Assembly: GCF_021391535.1 (NCBI RefSeq)
Contig: NZ_CP090066.1
Location: forward strand, 4,043,501-4,107,500
Source: Aurantimonas sp. HBX-1
GTDB lineage: Bacteria > Pseudomonadota > Alphaproteobacteria > Rhizobiales > Rhizobiaceae
Direction of reading: 5' to 3'
DNA: 64,000 nt
A program made the translations under genes and the position numbers. Positions 1 through 6,878 of the stretch are shown here, in pieces. Under the pieces are notes generated by a model. The model was not told the DNA's origin, did not search any database, and worked only from the letters and a program-made list of their open reading frames with translations. Position 1 is the stretch's first letter. Every line of letters begins with the position of its first letter.

Positions 1-91
1 CTACGGCAACATTCTGGCGACCGACATTCCCGCGCGCATCAGCGCCAACCGCGCGGTCCAGGAAGCCTATCTCGGCGTGGAGGCGGCATGA
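1..91 (+). CDS. Branched-chain amino acid-type ABC transporter ATP-binding protein, C-terminal end (LivG-like, partial)
   Basis: Only the last 29 codons are in the window, read in the frame starting at base 2 and ending with TGA at 89-91. The visible tail (ILATDIPARISANRAVQEAYLGVEAA region) has the ANRAVQEAYLG pattern that ends LivG-type ATPases of branched-chain amino acid (HAAT) transporters. The stop overlaps the ATG of the next gene as ATGA, so the two ATPases are translationally coupled, as is normal for livG-livF. The substrate cannot be told. No other part of the protein is visible. Confidence 0.72.
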   Translation, partial: YGNILATDIPARISANRAVQEAYLGVEAA

Positions 92-798
92 GCCTGCTCG
101 AAGTCAAAGGGCTGCACGCCCATTACGGCAAGAGCCACATCCTGCACGGCATCGACATGGAGGTGCCGGAAGCCGCCATCGTCTCGCTGCTCGGCCGCAA
201 CGGCTCGGGACGGTCGACGCTGCTGAAGGCGATGATGGGGCTGGTGCCGCCCACCGCCGGCACGGTGACGCTGGACGGGCGGCCGCTCGCCGGCAAGCGG
301 CCCTACGACATCTGCCGCCAGGGCATCGGCTACGTGCCGGAGGAGCGGCTGGTCTTCCCCAACCTGACAGTCGAGGAAAACCTCGCGATGGGCGGCCAGA
401 AGGGTGCGCCGGGCGCGCATCGCTGGTCGATCGCCGAAATGTACGACTACTTCCCCCGGCTGAAGGAGCGGCGGGCGATCCGCGCCGGCTATCTCTCCGG
501 CGGCGAGCAGCAGATGCTGACGATCTGCCGCTCGCTGCTCGGTAATCCCCGCGTGCTGCTGATCGACGAGCCGACCGAGGGCCTGGCGCCGAAGATCGTC
601 GAGGTGGTGATGGCGGTGATCCTCGACATCGGCCGCCGCGGCGTCGCGGTGGTGCTGGTCGAGCAGAAGCTGACCATCGCCCTCAAGGTCGCCCAGAAGG
701 TCATGGTCATGGGCCATGGCGAACTGGTCTTCCACGGCACCCCCGCCGAACTCGAGGCGGCGCCGGACGTGCGCCGCAACTGGCTCGAAGTGGCCTGA
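88..798 (+). CDS. ABC transporter ATP-binding protein, LivF-like
   Basis: A 236-residue ATPase of the HAAT (Liv) importer family, which energises uptake of branched-chain amino acids, amides or aromatic acids at the inner membrane. Walker A is at residues 36-44 (GRNGSGRST), the signature LSGGEQQ is near residue 138, and Walker B with catalytic Glu is VLLIDEPTEGL. Length is normal for LivF. The oddity is Arg42 in Walker A where Lys normally contacts the nucleotide phosphates. Overlap with the upstream LivG-like gene and its position ahead of dehydrogenase and BKACE genes suggest import of a substrate degraded by this cluster; that substrate link is inference. Confidence 0.9.
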   Translation: MSLLEVKGLHAHYGKSHILHGIDMEVPEAAIVSLLGRNGSGRSTLLKAMMGLVPPTAGTVTLDGRPLAGKRPYDICRQGIGYVPEERLVFPNLTVEENLAMGGQKGAPGAHRWSIAEMYDYFPRLKERRAIRAGYLSGGEQQMLTICRSLLGNPRVLLIDEPTEGLAPKIVEVVMAVILDIGRRGVAVVLVEQKLTIALKVAQKVMVMGHGELVFHGTPAELEAAPDVRRNWLEVA

Positions 799-837
799 CA
801 TGGCCGCCCCTTTCCGACCCCTGCGACGAGACCAAGC

Positions 838-1626
838 ATGAGCATGATCGAACGGATGCGGCCGCGGCCCGGCCTCCGGGTACTGGTCACCGCCGGCGCC
901 TCGGGCATCGGTGCCGCCATCACCCGGGCGTTTCTCGAGGCCGGCGCCAGGGTGCTGATCTGCGACATAGACGCGGACGCGCTCGCAGCCTTCGCCGGCG
1001 AGCACCCCGCGGTGACGACGCTGCGCGCCGACGTCTCGAGCGAGGCCGAGGTGGACGCGCTGCTGGATGCCGCCGCCGAACGGCTCGGCGGTCTCGACGT
1101 GCTGGTGAACAATGCCGGCATCGCCGGGCCCACCGGCGCCATCGACGAGATCCCGCTGGAGGAGATCCGCCGCACCCTCGACGTCGACCTGATGGGCCAG
1201 TTCCTGGTGCTGCGCCGGGCCGCCCCGCTGCTGCGCCAAAGCGAGGCCGGCGCGATCATCAACATCTCTTCGGTGGCCGGACGGCTCGGCTATGGCCTGC
1301 GCACGCCCTATTCCGCGGCGAAATGGGGGATCGTCGGCCTGACCGCGAGCCTTGCCAAGGAGATGGGCCCGGACGGCATCCGCGTGAACGCGATCCTGCC
1401 CGGCGTCGTCCGCGGCGCCCGCATCGAGGGCGTCATCCGCGACCGCGCCGAGGCGTCGGGCGTCAGCTACGCGGCGATGGAGGCGCAGTACCTCGCGAAC
1501 ATCTCGCTGCGCCGCATGGTCGAACCCGAGGACGTCGCCGGCATGGCGCTGTTCCTCTGCTCGCCCGCCGGGGCCAACATCTCCGGCCAGGCGATCAGCG
1601 TCTGCGGCAATCTCGAAACCATCTGA
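838..1626 (+). CDS. SDR family NAD(P)-dependent oxidoreductase
   Basis: A 262-residue classical short-chain dehydrogenase. The Rossmann motif is TAGASGIG near residue 19 (Ala-Gly in place of the usual Thr-Gly start), NNAG is near residue 91, and the catalytic Ser of INISSVAG and Tyr-Lys of YSAAK follow in the usual order. Asp after the second beta strand (ICDID) points to NAD rather than NADP. The start is 39 bp after livF, and the BKACE gene begins 23 bp after its stop, so it is probably co-transcribed. A likely role is oxidation of a beta-hydroxy acid to the beta-keto acid used by BKACE; this is inferred from context only. Confidence 0.88.
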   Translation: MSMIERMRPRPGLRVLVTAGASGIGAAITRAFLEAGARVLICDIDADALAAFAGEHPAVTTLRADVSSEAEVDALLDAAAERLGGLDVLVNNAGIAGPTGAIDEIPLEEIRRTLDVDLMGQFLVLRRAAPLLRQSEAGAIINISSVAGRLGYGLRTPYSAAKWGIVGLTASLAKEMGPDGIRVNAILPGVVRGARIEGVIRDRAEASGVSYAAMEAQYLANISLRRMVEPEDVAGMALFLCSPAGANISGQAISVCGNLETI

Positions 1627-1649
1627 TCCTCCGAAGAGCGACAAGACCC

Positions 1650-2585
1650 ATGGCAAAGCCGTCCCGCAAGGTCATCATCACCTGCGCCATCACCGGCGGC
1701 ATCCACACGCCGAGCATGTCGCCGCATCTGCCGGTCACCGCCGACGAGATCGCCGCGCACGCGATCGGCGCCGCCGAGGCCGGCGCCGCGATCCTGCATC
1801 TGCACGCCCGCAACCCGGAAGACGGCCGGCCGACGCAGGACCCCGAGGCCTTCGCCCGCTTCCTGCCGCGCATCAAGCAGAGCACCGACGCGGTGCTGAA
1901 CCTCACCACCGGCGGCAGCCCGGTCATGCAGGTCGAGGAGCGGCTGCAGCCGGCGCTGAAGTTCGCCCCGGAAGTCGCGTCGCTGAACATGGGGTCGATG
2001 AATTTCGGCCTGTTCCCGATGCTCGGCCGCTACGAGAAGTTCCAGCACGCCTGGGAGCCGGAATATCTGGAGAAGACCCGCGACGTGGTCTTCCGCAACA
2101 CCTTCAAGGACATCGAGTACATCCTCCAGTCCTGCTCGGACAACGGCACCCGCTTCGAGTTCGAGTGCTACGACACCAGCCATCTCTACAACCTGGCGCA
2201 TTTCCTCGACCGCGGGCTGGTGACCGGGCCGCTCTTCGTGCAGTCGGTGTTCGGCATCCTCGGTGGCATCGGCACGCATGCCGAGGACGTCGCGCACATG
2301 CGGCGCACCGCCGACCGGCTGTTCGGCAAGGACTATGTCTGGTCGGTGCTGGGAGCGGGACGCCATCAGATGCCGATCACCACGCTCGCCGCGGCGATGG
2401 GCGGCAATGTCCGGGTCGGGCTCGAGGACTCGCTCTGGGACGGCCCGGGGCGGCTCGCCGAGACGAACGCCGCGCAGGTCAGCCGCGTCAGGCAGGTGCT
2501 CGAAGGGCTGGGGCTCGAGGTCGCGACGCCCAAGGAGGCCCGCGCCATGCTGGCGCTGAAGGGCGGCGACCAGGTGAATTTCTGA
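1650..2585 (+). CDS. Beta-keto acid cleavage enzyme family protein (BKACE, formerly DUF849)
   Basis: A 311-residue TIM-barrel protein of the BKACE family, whose type member Kce cleaves 3-keto-5-aminohexanoate. Family members use a Zn-type metal to condense a beta-keto acid with acetyl-CoA, giving acetoacetate and a new CoA thioester. The N-terminal ITCAITGG strand and the His50-x-His52 pair in LHLHAR match the family metal site, and EFECYD and GAGRHQMP are further family motifs. ATG 1650 was chosen because family similarity begins within seven residues of it; the frame stays open upstream but looks unlike protein. Flanked at 22-23 bp by two SDR genes, so probably one operon. The specific keto acid is unknown. 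Confidence 0.92.
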   Translation: MAKPSRKVIITCAITGGIHTPSMSPHLPVTADEIAAHAIGAAEAGAAILHLHARNPEDGRPTQDPEAFARFLPRIKQSTDAVLNLTTGGSPVMQVEERLQPALKFAPEVASLNMGSMNFGLFPMLGRYEKFQHAWEPEYLEKTRDVVFRNTFKDIEYILQSCSDNGTRFEFECYDTSHLYNLAHFLDRGLVTGPLFVQSVFGILGGIGTHAEDVAHMRRTADRLFGKDYVWSVLGAGRHQMPITTLAAAMGGNVRVGLEDSLWDGPGRLAETNAAQVSRVRQVLEGLGLEVATPKEARAMLALKGGDQVNF

Positions 2586-2607
2586 GCCGCACGAGACGGG
2601 AACGAAC

Positions 2608-3516
2608 ATGACGAGCGAATTCGACGGACGCGTGGCCCTCGTGACGGGGGCCGGGACCGGCCTCGGCCGCTGCCACGCGCTGGCGCTGGCCCGCGCCGGC
2701 GCCAAGGTGGTGGTCAACGACATCGCCGGCCCGGACGGCACGGCGGGCGCCGCGGCGCTGGCGGTGGTGGCGGAGATCGCGGCGCTGGGCGGCGAAGCGG
2801 TGGCCGAGCCCGCCGACGTCTCCTCCTTCGCCGACGTCGAGGCGATGGTGGCGCGCGTCGCGGATCGCTGGGGCCGCGTCGACATCCTCGTCAACAATGC
2901 CGGCATCCTGCGCGACCGCTCCTTCGCCAAGATGGAGATGGCGGATTTCGAGACGGTCGTGGCGGTGCATCTCACCGGCTCGGCGCATTGCTGCCGCGCG
3001 GTGTGGGACCTGATGCGCGAGCAGGGCTACGGGCGGATCGTGCTGACCACCTCCAGCTCCGGCCTCTACGGCAATTTCGGACAGGCCAACTACGCCGCCG
3101 CCAAGGCGGGGATGATCGGCCTGATGGCGACGCTGCAGCAGGAAGGCGCGAAATACGGCATCCGCGTCAACTGCCTCTCGCCGATCGCCGCCACGGGCAT
3201 GACCGAGGGGCTGCTCGCCCCGGCCGACGCCGCCCGGCTGACGCCGGAAGCGGTGTCGCCCGCGGTGGTCTTCATGGCCTCCGAAGCCGCACCCACCAAG
3301 ACGATTATCGGCGCCGGAGCCGGGGTCTTCTCGGTGGTGCACGTCGTGGAATCCGAGGGCGTCTATCTGCCGCCCGAGGCCCGCAGCCCGGCCGACTTCG
3401 CCAAGGCCTTCGCCCGGATGTCGGACCTCTCGACCGCGCGCCCGATCGACACCGGCTTCGACCAGGCCAAGCGGTTCACCGCGACGGCGAACCGCGCCCG
3501 GTCGGTGCCCGCCTGA
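2608..3516 (+). CDS. SDR family oxidoreductase, (3R)-hydroxyacyl-CoA dehydrogenase-like
   Basis: A 302-residue SDR resembling the dehydrogenase part of peroxisomal multifunctional enzyme type 2. Motifs are TGAGTGLG near residue 14, an NDI acidic residue that favours NAD, NNAG near residue 98, and YAAAKAG for the Tyr-Lys pair. The C-terminal 60 residues after the SDR core match the longer HSD17B4-like members rather than FabG. It follows the BKACE gene by 22 bp. It could oxidise a 3-hydroxyacyl-CoA made downstream of BKACE; the substrate is inference. Confidence 0.87.
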   Translation: MTSEFDGRVALVTGAGTGLGRCHALALARAGAKVVVNDIAGPDGTAGAAALAVVAEIAALGGEAVAEPADVSSFADVEAMVARVADRWGRVDILVNNAGILRDRSFAKMEMADFETVVAVHLTGSAHCCRAVWDLMREQGYGRIVLTTSSSGLYGNFGQANYAAAKAGMIGLMATLQQEGAKYGIRVNCLSPIAATGMTEGLLAPADAARLTPEAVSPAVVFMASEAAPTKTIIGAGAGVFSVVHVVESEGVYLPPEARSPADFAKAFARMSDLSTARPIDTGFDQAKRFTATANRARSVPA

Positions 3517-3616
3517 AACGAGACCGACCACGAAGGTCGGCAGAGGAGAGCAGGACACGGAACGCGGCGCGGGGGAGGACCGCCCGCCTTCCGACTTTCA
3601 TCAAGGGAGGAAACCC

Positions 3617-5071
3617 ATGCAGAATTGTCTCGCACGAAGCGCCGCCCTGGCGCTCCTCGGCGTCGGCGCCCTGGCGATCCCGGAGGCGTCGGCGCAGTCC
3701 GACCCCGGCGCCGCATGCACCGACCTGCGCAACGAGGTGTTCGCCGCCGGACACGTGACCTCGGCGCGCGTCGTCGAGGCCGCCGGCACCGCGCCCGCCT
3801 ATTGCGAAGTCCGCGCCATTGCCCTGCCGGCCATCAACATCGAGGTACGCCTGCCGCTCGAGGGCTGGAACGGCAAGCTCTACCAGGTCGGATGCGGGGG
3901 CTTCTGCGGCATCCTCGGCCGCGGCGACGACGACGGCGGCTTCGTCAATGCGACGGGGCCCGGCATCGCGCGGGGCTATGCCACCGCCACGTCGGACAGC
4001 GGCCATCACGGCCTCTCCGTGGTCGACGCCAGCTGGGCGGCCGCGAATCCGGATGCCGAGCGCGACTGGGGCTGGCGCTCGATCGGGGAGACCAACCGCG
4101 TCGCGCAGGCGATGATCGAGGCCTTCTACGGCAAGCCCTCCGGCGACGCGATCTTCCAGGGCTGCTCCACCGGCGGCCGCATGGCCAACATGGCGGCGCT
4201 GCGCTACCCGGAGATGTTCCAGGGGATCATTTCGGGCGCCCCGGCCCTCGACGAGACCGGCCTTGCCGGCGCTGGCCTCGCCTGGATCGTCCAGGCCAAT
4301 ACCGGGCCGGACGGCGAGCAGATCCTGAATACCGACAAGGTCGACCTGATCGGCGACGAGGTCATGCGCCAGTGCGACGGCGCCGACGGGGCGGAGGACC
4401 GGGTGATCGCCGATCCCCGCCAGTGCGCCGTCGACCTCTCGTCGATCGCCTGCAAGGATGGCGCCGCCGGCGGCCAGTGCCTCACGCCGGCCGAACGGGC
4501 GGTCGTCGAGAAGTGGCGGGAGGCGCCGGTCGACTCCGCTGGCAAGACGCTCTTTCCCGGCGGCATACCGGAGGGCTCGGAGCCGTTCTGGCCCACCTGG
4601 CTGACCGGCACGAAGGCCGGCGCGCCGGCCCTCAATCCGCTCTTCGCGAAGAATTTCGGGGCCTACATGGCCTTCACGGACGATCCCGGCGCGTCCTACG
4701 AGACGACCGACTTCGACTTTGACCGCGACCCCGGCCGCATGACGGAAGCCGCGGCGATGTACAATTCCGACGATCCGGACATCTCCGCCTTCCGCGACGC
4801 CGGCGGCAAGATGATCGTCTGGCACGGCTGGGCCGACGCGATCGTCTCTCCCTACAAGACCATCGCCTGGCACGAGGCGGCGGAGAAGGCGGCGGGCGGC
4901 GCCGAGGCACTGGGCGCGTTCGTCCGCCTGTTCATGGTCCCCGGTCTCGACCATTGCGGCATCGCCCCGGGCGCCGGCGGCATCAGCCAGGCCGATCTCG
5001 ACCCGCTTGGCGCGCTGGAAGGCTGGATGGAAAGCGGCAAGGCGCCGGCGACCATCATGGCCGGCGACTGA
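3617..5071 (+). CDS. Secreted tannase/feruloyl esterase family alpha/beta hydrolase
   Basis: A 484-residue exported esterase. Residues 1-27 form a signal peptide ending in an Ala-Ser-Ala-Gln type cleavage site. The family CS-D-HC motif is intact: Cys183-Ser184 in GCSTGG, Asp407 in GWADAIV and His446-Cys447 in DHCGI, with the two Cys expected to pair. Family members hydrolyse gallate, ferulate or mono(2-hydroxyethyl) terephthalate esters in the periplasm or outside the cell. A strong AAGGGAGG ribosome site sits 7 bases ahead of ATG. It lies 100 bp after the second SDR gene, possibly in the same operon, which fits release of an aromatic or hydroxy acid for import by the Liv-type transporter. 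Its exact ester is unknown. Confidence 0.88.
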   Translation: MQNCLARSAALALLGVGALAIPEASAQSDPGAACTDLRNEVFAAGHVTSARVVEAAGTAPAYCEVRAIALPAINIEVRLPLEGWNGKLYQVGCGGFCGILGRGDDDGGFVNATGPGIARGYATATSDSGHHGLSVVDASWAAANPDAERDWGWRSIGETNRVAQAMIEAFYGKPSGDAIFQGCSTGGRMANMAALRYPEMFQGIISGAPALDETGLAGAGLAWIVQANTGPDGEQILNTDKVDLIGDEVMRQCDGADGAEDRVIADPRQCAVDLSSIACKDGAAGGQCLTPAERAVVEKWREAPVDSAGKTLFPGGIPEGSEPFWPTWLTGTKAGAPALNPLFAKNFGAYMAFTDDPGASYETTDFDFDRDPGRMTEAAAMYNSDDPDISAFRDAGGKMIVWHGWADAIVSPYKTIAWHEAAEKAAGGAEALGAFVRLFMVPGLDHCGIAPGAGGISQADLDPLGALEGWMESGKAPATIMAGD

Positions 5072-5090
5072 GCGGGGCGCGCCAGCACAT

Positions 5091-5120
5091 CAGGGCGAGG
5101 GCGCCGAGCGCCCCGCCCTG
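5091..5120. terminator. Hairpin between convergent genes, probable bidirectional terminator
   Basis: A near-perfect inverted repeat: CAGGGCG pairs with CGCCCTG, then after one unpaired base GGGCGC pairs with GCGCCC around a CGA loop. It sits in the 55-bp gap between the convergent esterase and dehydrogenase genes. There is no T-run, so the termination mechanism is uncertain. Confidence 0.55.
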
Positions 5121-5126
5121 CCGGGA

Positions 5127-6065
5127 TCAGCCCTCCTTGCCCGGTTCGCGGGCCTCCAGCACGCGTCTGAGACGCCGGTCGCGATCCTCGGCCACCGCGC
5201 GCACCGGGCGGTCGGCATAGCAGCGCTCGACCGCCTCGGTGACGCGGGCCTGCAGCGCCGAGTCCGGCACCGGCGTTCCCAGGTCGCTCCAGAGCTTCTC
5301 CTGCATCGGCGCGAACATCTCCCAGAAGCCCTCCATGCCCCTGTCGCCGCCCGCGAGGCGATAGGTCAGGAGCGGGCCCATCAGCGCCCAGCGCGGGCCG
5401 GGTCCCTCGCTGACCGCCCGGTCGATGTCCTCCGCCGTCGCGACGCCGCTTTCCAGGAGGTGGATCGCCTCGCGGAAGATCGCGGCCTGCAGCCGGTTGG
5501 CGATGTGTCCGTAGATTTCCTTCTGCAGCCGGACCGGGACCTTGCCGAGAGAAGCATAGAAGCGCTCCGCGGTGGCGAGCGCGGCCTCGTCGGTCTTCGC
5601 GCCGCCCGCCAGTTCGACCAGCGGCACCAGATGCGGCGGGTTGAAGGGATGGCCGAGCACCACACGGCCGGGATGGGCGCAGGCGCTCTGCATGTCGGTG
5701 ACCGAGATTGCCGACGAGCTCGATGCGATCACGACATGCTCCGGCGTCGCCGCATCGATGCGGCGCATCAGCTCGATCTTGGCGTCGAGCCGCTCGATGG
5801 CGTTTTCCTGGACGAAGTCCGTGCCCTCGCAGGCCGATTCCAGCTCCGGCGAAAAGCGCAGCGTGCCGCGCCTGCCGCGCCGCAGCACCGCGTCCGGCAG
5901 CGACGGCCAGAAACGCTCGACCGCGTCATGCAGCGCCGCTTCGGCGCCCGGCCGGATGTCGGTCGCCGCCACGTCGATTCCGTGCGCCAGGAACAGGCAG
6001 GTCCAGCTCGCCCCGATGATCCCGGTGCCGACCACGGTGACCGTTCCGATCGCTGGCTGTTCCAC
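5127..6065 (-). CDS. 3-hydroxyacyl-CoA dehydrogenase family protein, L-carnitine dehydrogenase-like
   Basis: A 312-residue NAD-dependent dehydrogenase with an N-terminal Rossmann motif GTGIIG near residue 13, the ASSSSAI active-site segment, and GHPFNPPHLVPLVE, which holds the catalytic His. The C-terminal helical domain carries EGPGPRWALMGP, which I recall as characteristic of L-carnitine dehydrogenase and close relatives. Carnitine dehydrogenase often works with a BKACE that cleaves dehydrocarnitine, and a BKACE gene lies at 1650. However, this gene is convergent to that cluster, and no betainyl-CoA thioesterase domain is fused or adjacent. A related beta-hydroxy acid is therefore equally possible. 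Confidence 0.82.
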   Translation of the reverse strand: MEQPAIGTVTVVGTGIIGASWTCLFLAHGIDVAATDIRPGAEAALHDAVERFWPSLPDAVLRRGRRGTLRFSPELESACEGTDFVQENAIERLDAKIELMRRIDAATPEHVVIASSSSAISVTDMQSACAHPGRVVLGHPFNPPHLVPLVELAGGAKTDEAALATAERFYASLGKVPVRLQKEIYGHIANRLQAAIFREAIHLLESGVATAEDIDRAVSEGPGPRWALMGPLLTYRLAGGDRGMEGFWEMFAPMQEKLWSDLGTPVPDSALQARVTEAVERCYADRPVRAVAEDRDRRLRRVLEAREPGKEG

Positions 6066-6274
6066 GTCGCTGCTCCTGTCTGCGCGGGCGCCGTCGGACC
6101 GGCTTCATGGCAGCCGGAACGACGGATGAAGCCACGGGCGTAGCACGGGGAACGGCGGCGCCGAAGCGTCCGGGCCATGATTTTGGGGGGCGTGCCGCCC
6201 GCGAAATATCATCGCCCGCGCCGGCGGCGCACGCTTCGCCACCGACGTCGTGCAGCGGAGCGGCTTCGGCGCGG

Positions 6275-6595
6275 CTAATGCGGGCTGGAGAGCTTCATCA
6301 TCACCAGGCCGAGAACGATCAACGCACCGGCGGCAAGGCGCATCGGCGTGACGGATTCGCCGAGCACGACGATCCCGACCAGGAAGGCGCCGACGGCGCC
6401 GATGCCCGTCCAGATCGTGTAGGCGGTGCCGAGCGGCAGCGTCTTCATCGAGACCGACAGCAGCCCGAAGCTGGCCGCCATCACCAGCAGCGTGACCACG
6501 GTCGGCCAGAACAGGGTGAACCCCTCGGAGCGCTTCATGAAATACGCCCAGACGACTTCCAGCACTCCGGCGGCGACGAGAAAGATCCAGGCCAT
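6275..6595 (-). CDS. gdx: Guanidinium exporter (SMR family, Gdx/SugE)
   Basis: A 106-residue small multidrug resistance protein with four predicted membrane helices and the membrane-embedded Glu13 in the first helix (GVLEVVWA). The sequence after it (FMKRSEGFT) and AYTIWTGIGAVG are typical of the Gdx/SugE subtype, which exports guanidinium in exchange for protons, rather than of polyspecific EmrE types. The decisive context is the guanidine-II riboswitch immediately upstream at 6617-6664. It is transcribed away from sdaA. Confidence in guanidinium export is high because protein subtype and riboswitch agree. Confidence 0.95.
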   Translation of the reverse strand: MAWIFLVAAGVLEVVWAYFMKRSEGFTLFWPTVVTLLVMAASFGLLSVSMKTLPLGTAYTIWTGIGAVGAFLVGIVVLGESVTPMRLAAGALIVLGLVMMKLSSPH

Positions 6596-6616
6596 GGTCC
6601 AACCCTTGCATCAGGG

Positions 6617-6664
6617 CCGGGTCGTCCCGGACGCTTGTTTCGGTCGCTGCGCCAGGTCGTCCTG
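6617..6664 (-). promoter_or_regulatory. Guanidine-II (mini-ykkC) riboswitch upstream of gdx
   Basis: Read on the minus strand, two small hairpins each carry an ACGA tetraloop. The distal one is CAGG-ACGA-CCTG (6653-6664) and the gene-proximal one is CCGGG-ACGA-CCCGG (6617-6630), separated by 22 bases. Two GC stems with ACGR loops upstream of an SMR gene define the mini-ykkC (guanidine-II) class, in which the loops pair with each other when guanidinium binds. The proximal hairpin ends 21 bases before the gdx ATG, close to the ribosome site, so translational control is the likely mechanism. Confidence 0.92.
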
Positions 6665-6848
6665 CGCGACCGTGAAATGCGTGGTCGGGCGCCGGTTTGC
6701 AAGGCCATCCGGCGCCGGCCGGCGCGTCCGGCCATCGGGCGGCGGGCTGGCGACGGACCGCGCGGGCCGGCGACCGCCGCGCATGCGGCTCGATGCGGAT
6801 TGACCCGGGCGGAACCTGGCGAAACGATGCTAGGACTTCTCGAAGGGA

Positions 6849-6867
6849 CACCGCCGCGCCGGCGGTG
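6849..6867 (+). promoter_or_regulatory. Hairpin just upstream of the sdaA ribosome binding site
   Basis: CACCGCCG and CGGCGGTG pair perfectly around a CGC loop, ending two bases before the GGAGG ribosome site of sdaA. It may modulate translation or be incidental in GC-rich DNA. No known riboswitch class matches it. Confidence 0.3.
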
Positions 6868-6878
6868 CCGGAGGCCCG

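Noticed and set aside
1650..6065. Calling the first cluster a carnitine degradation operon
   Set aside because: Only two of the expected enzymes are suggested, one is convergent, and no betainyl-CoA thioesterase or betaine demethylase is present.
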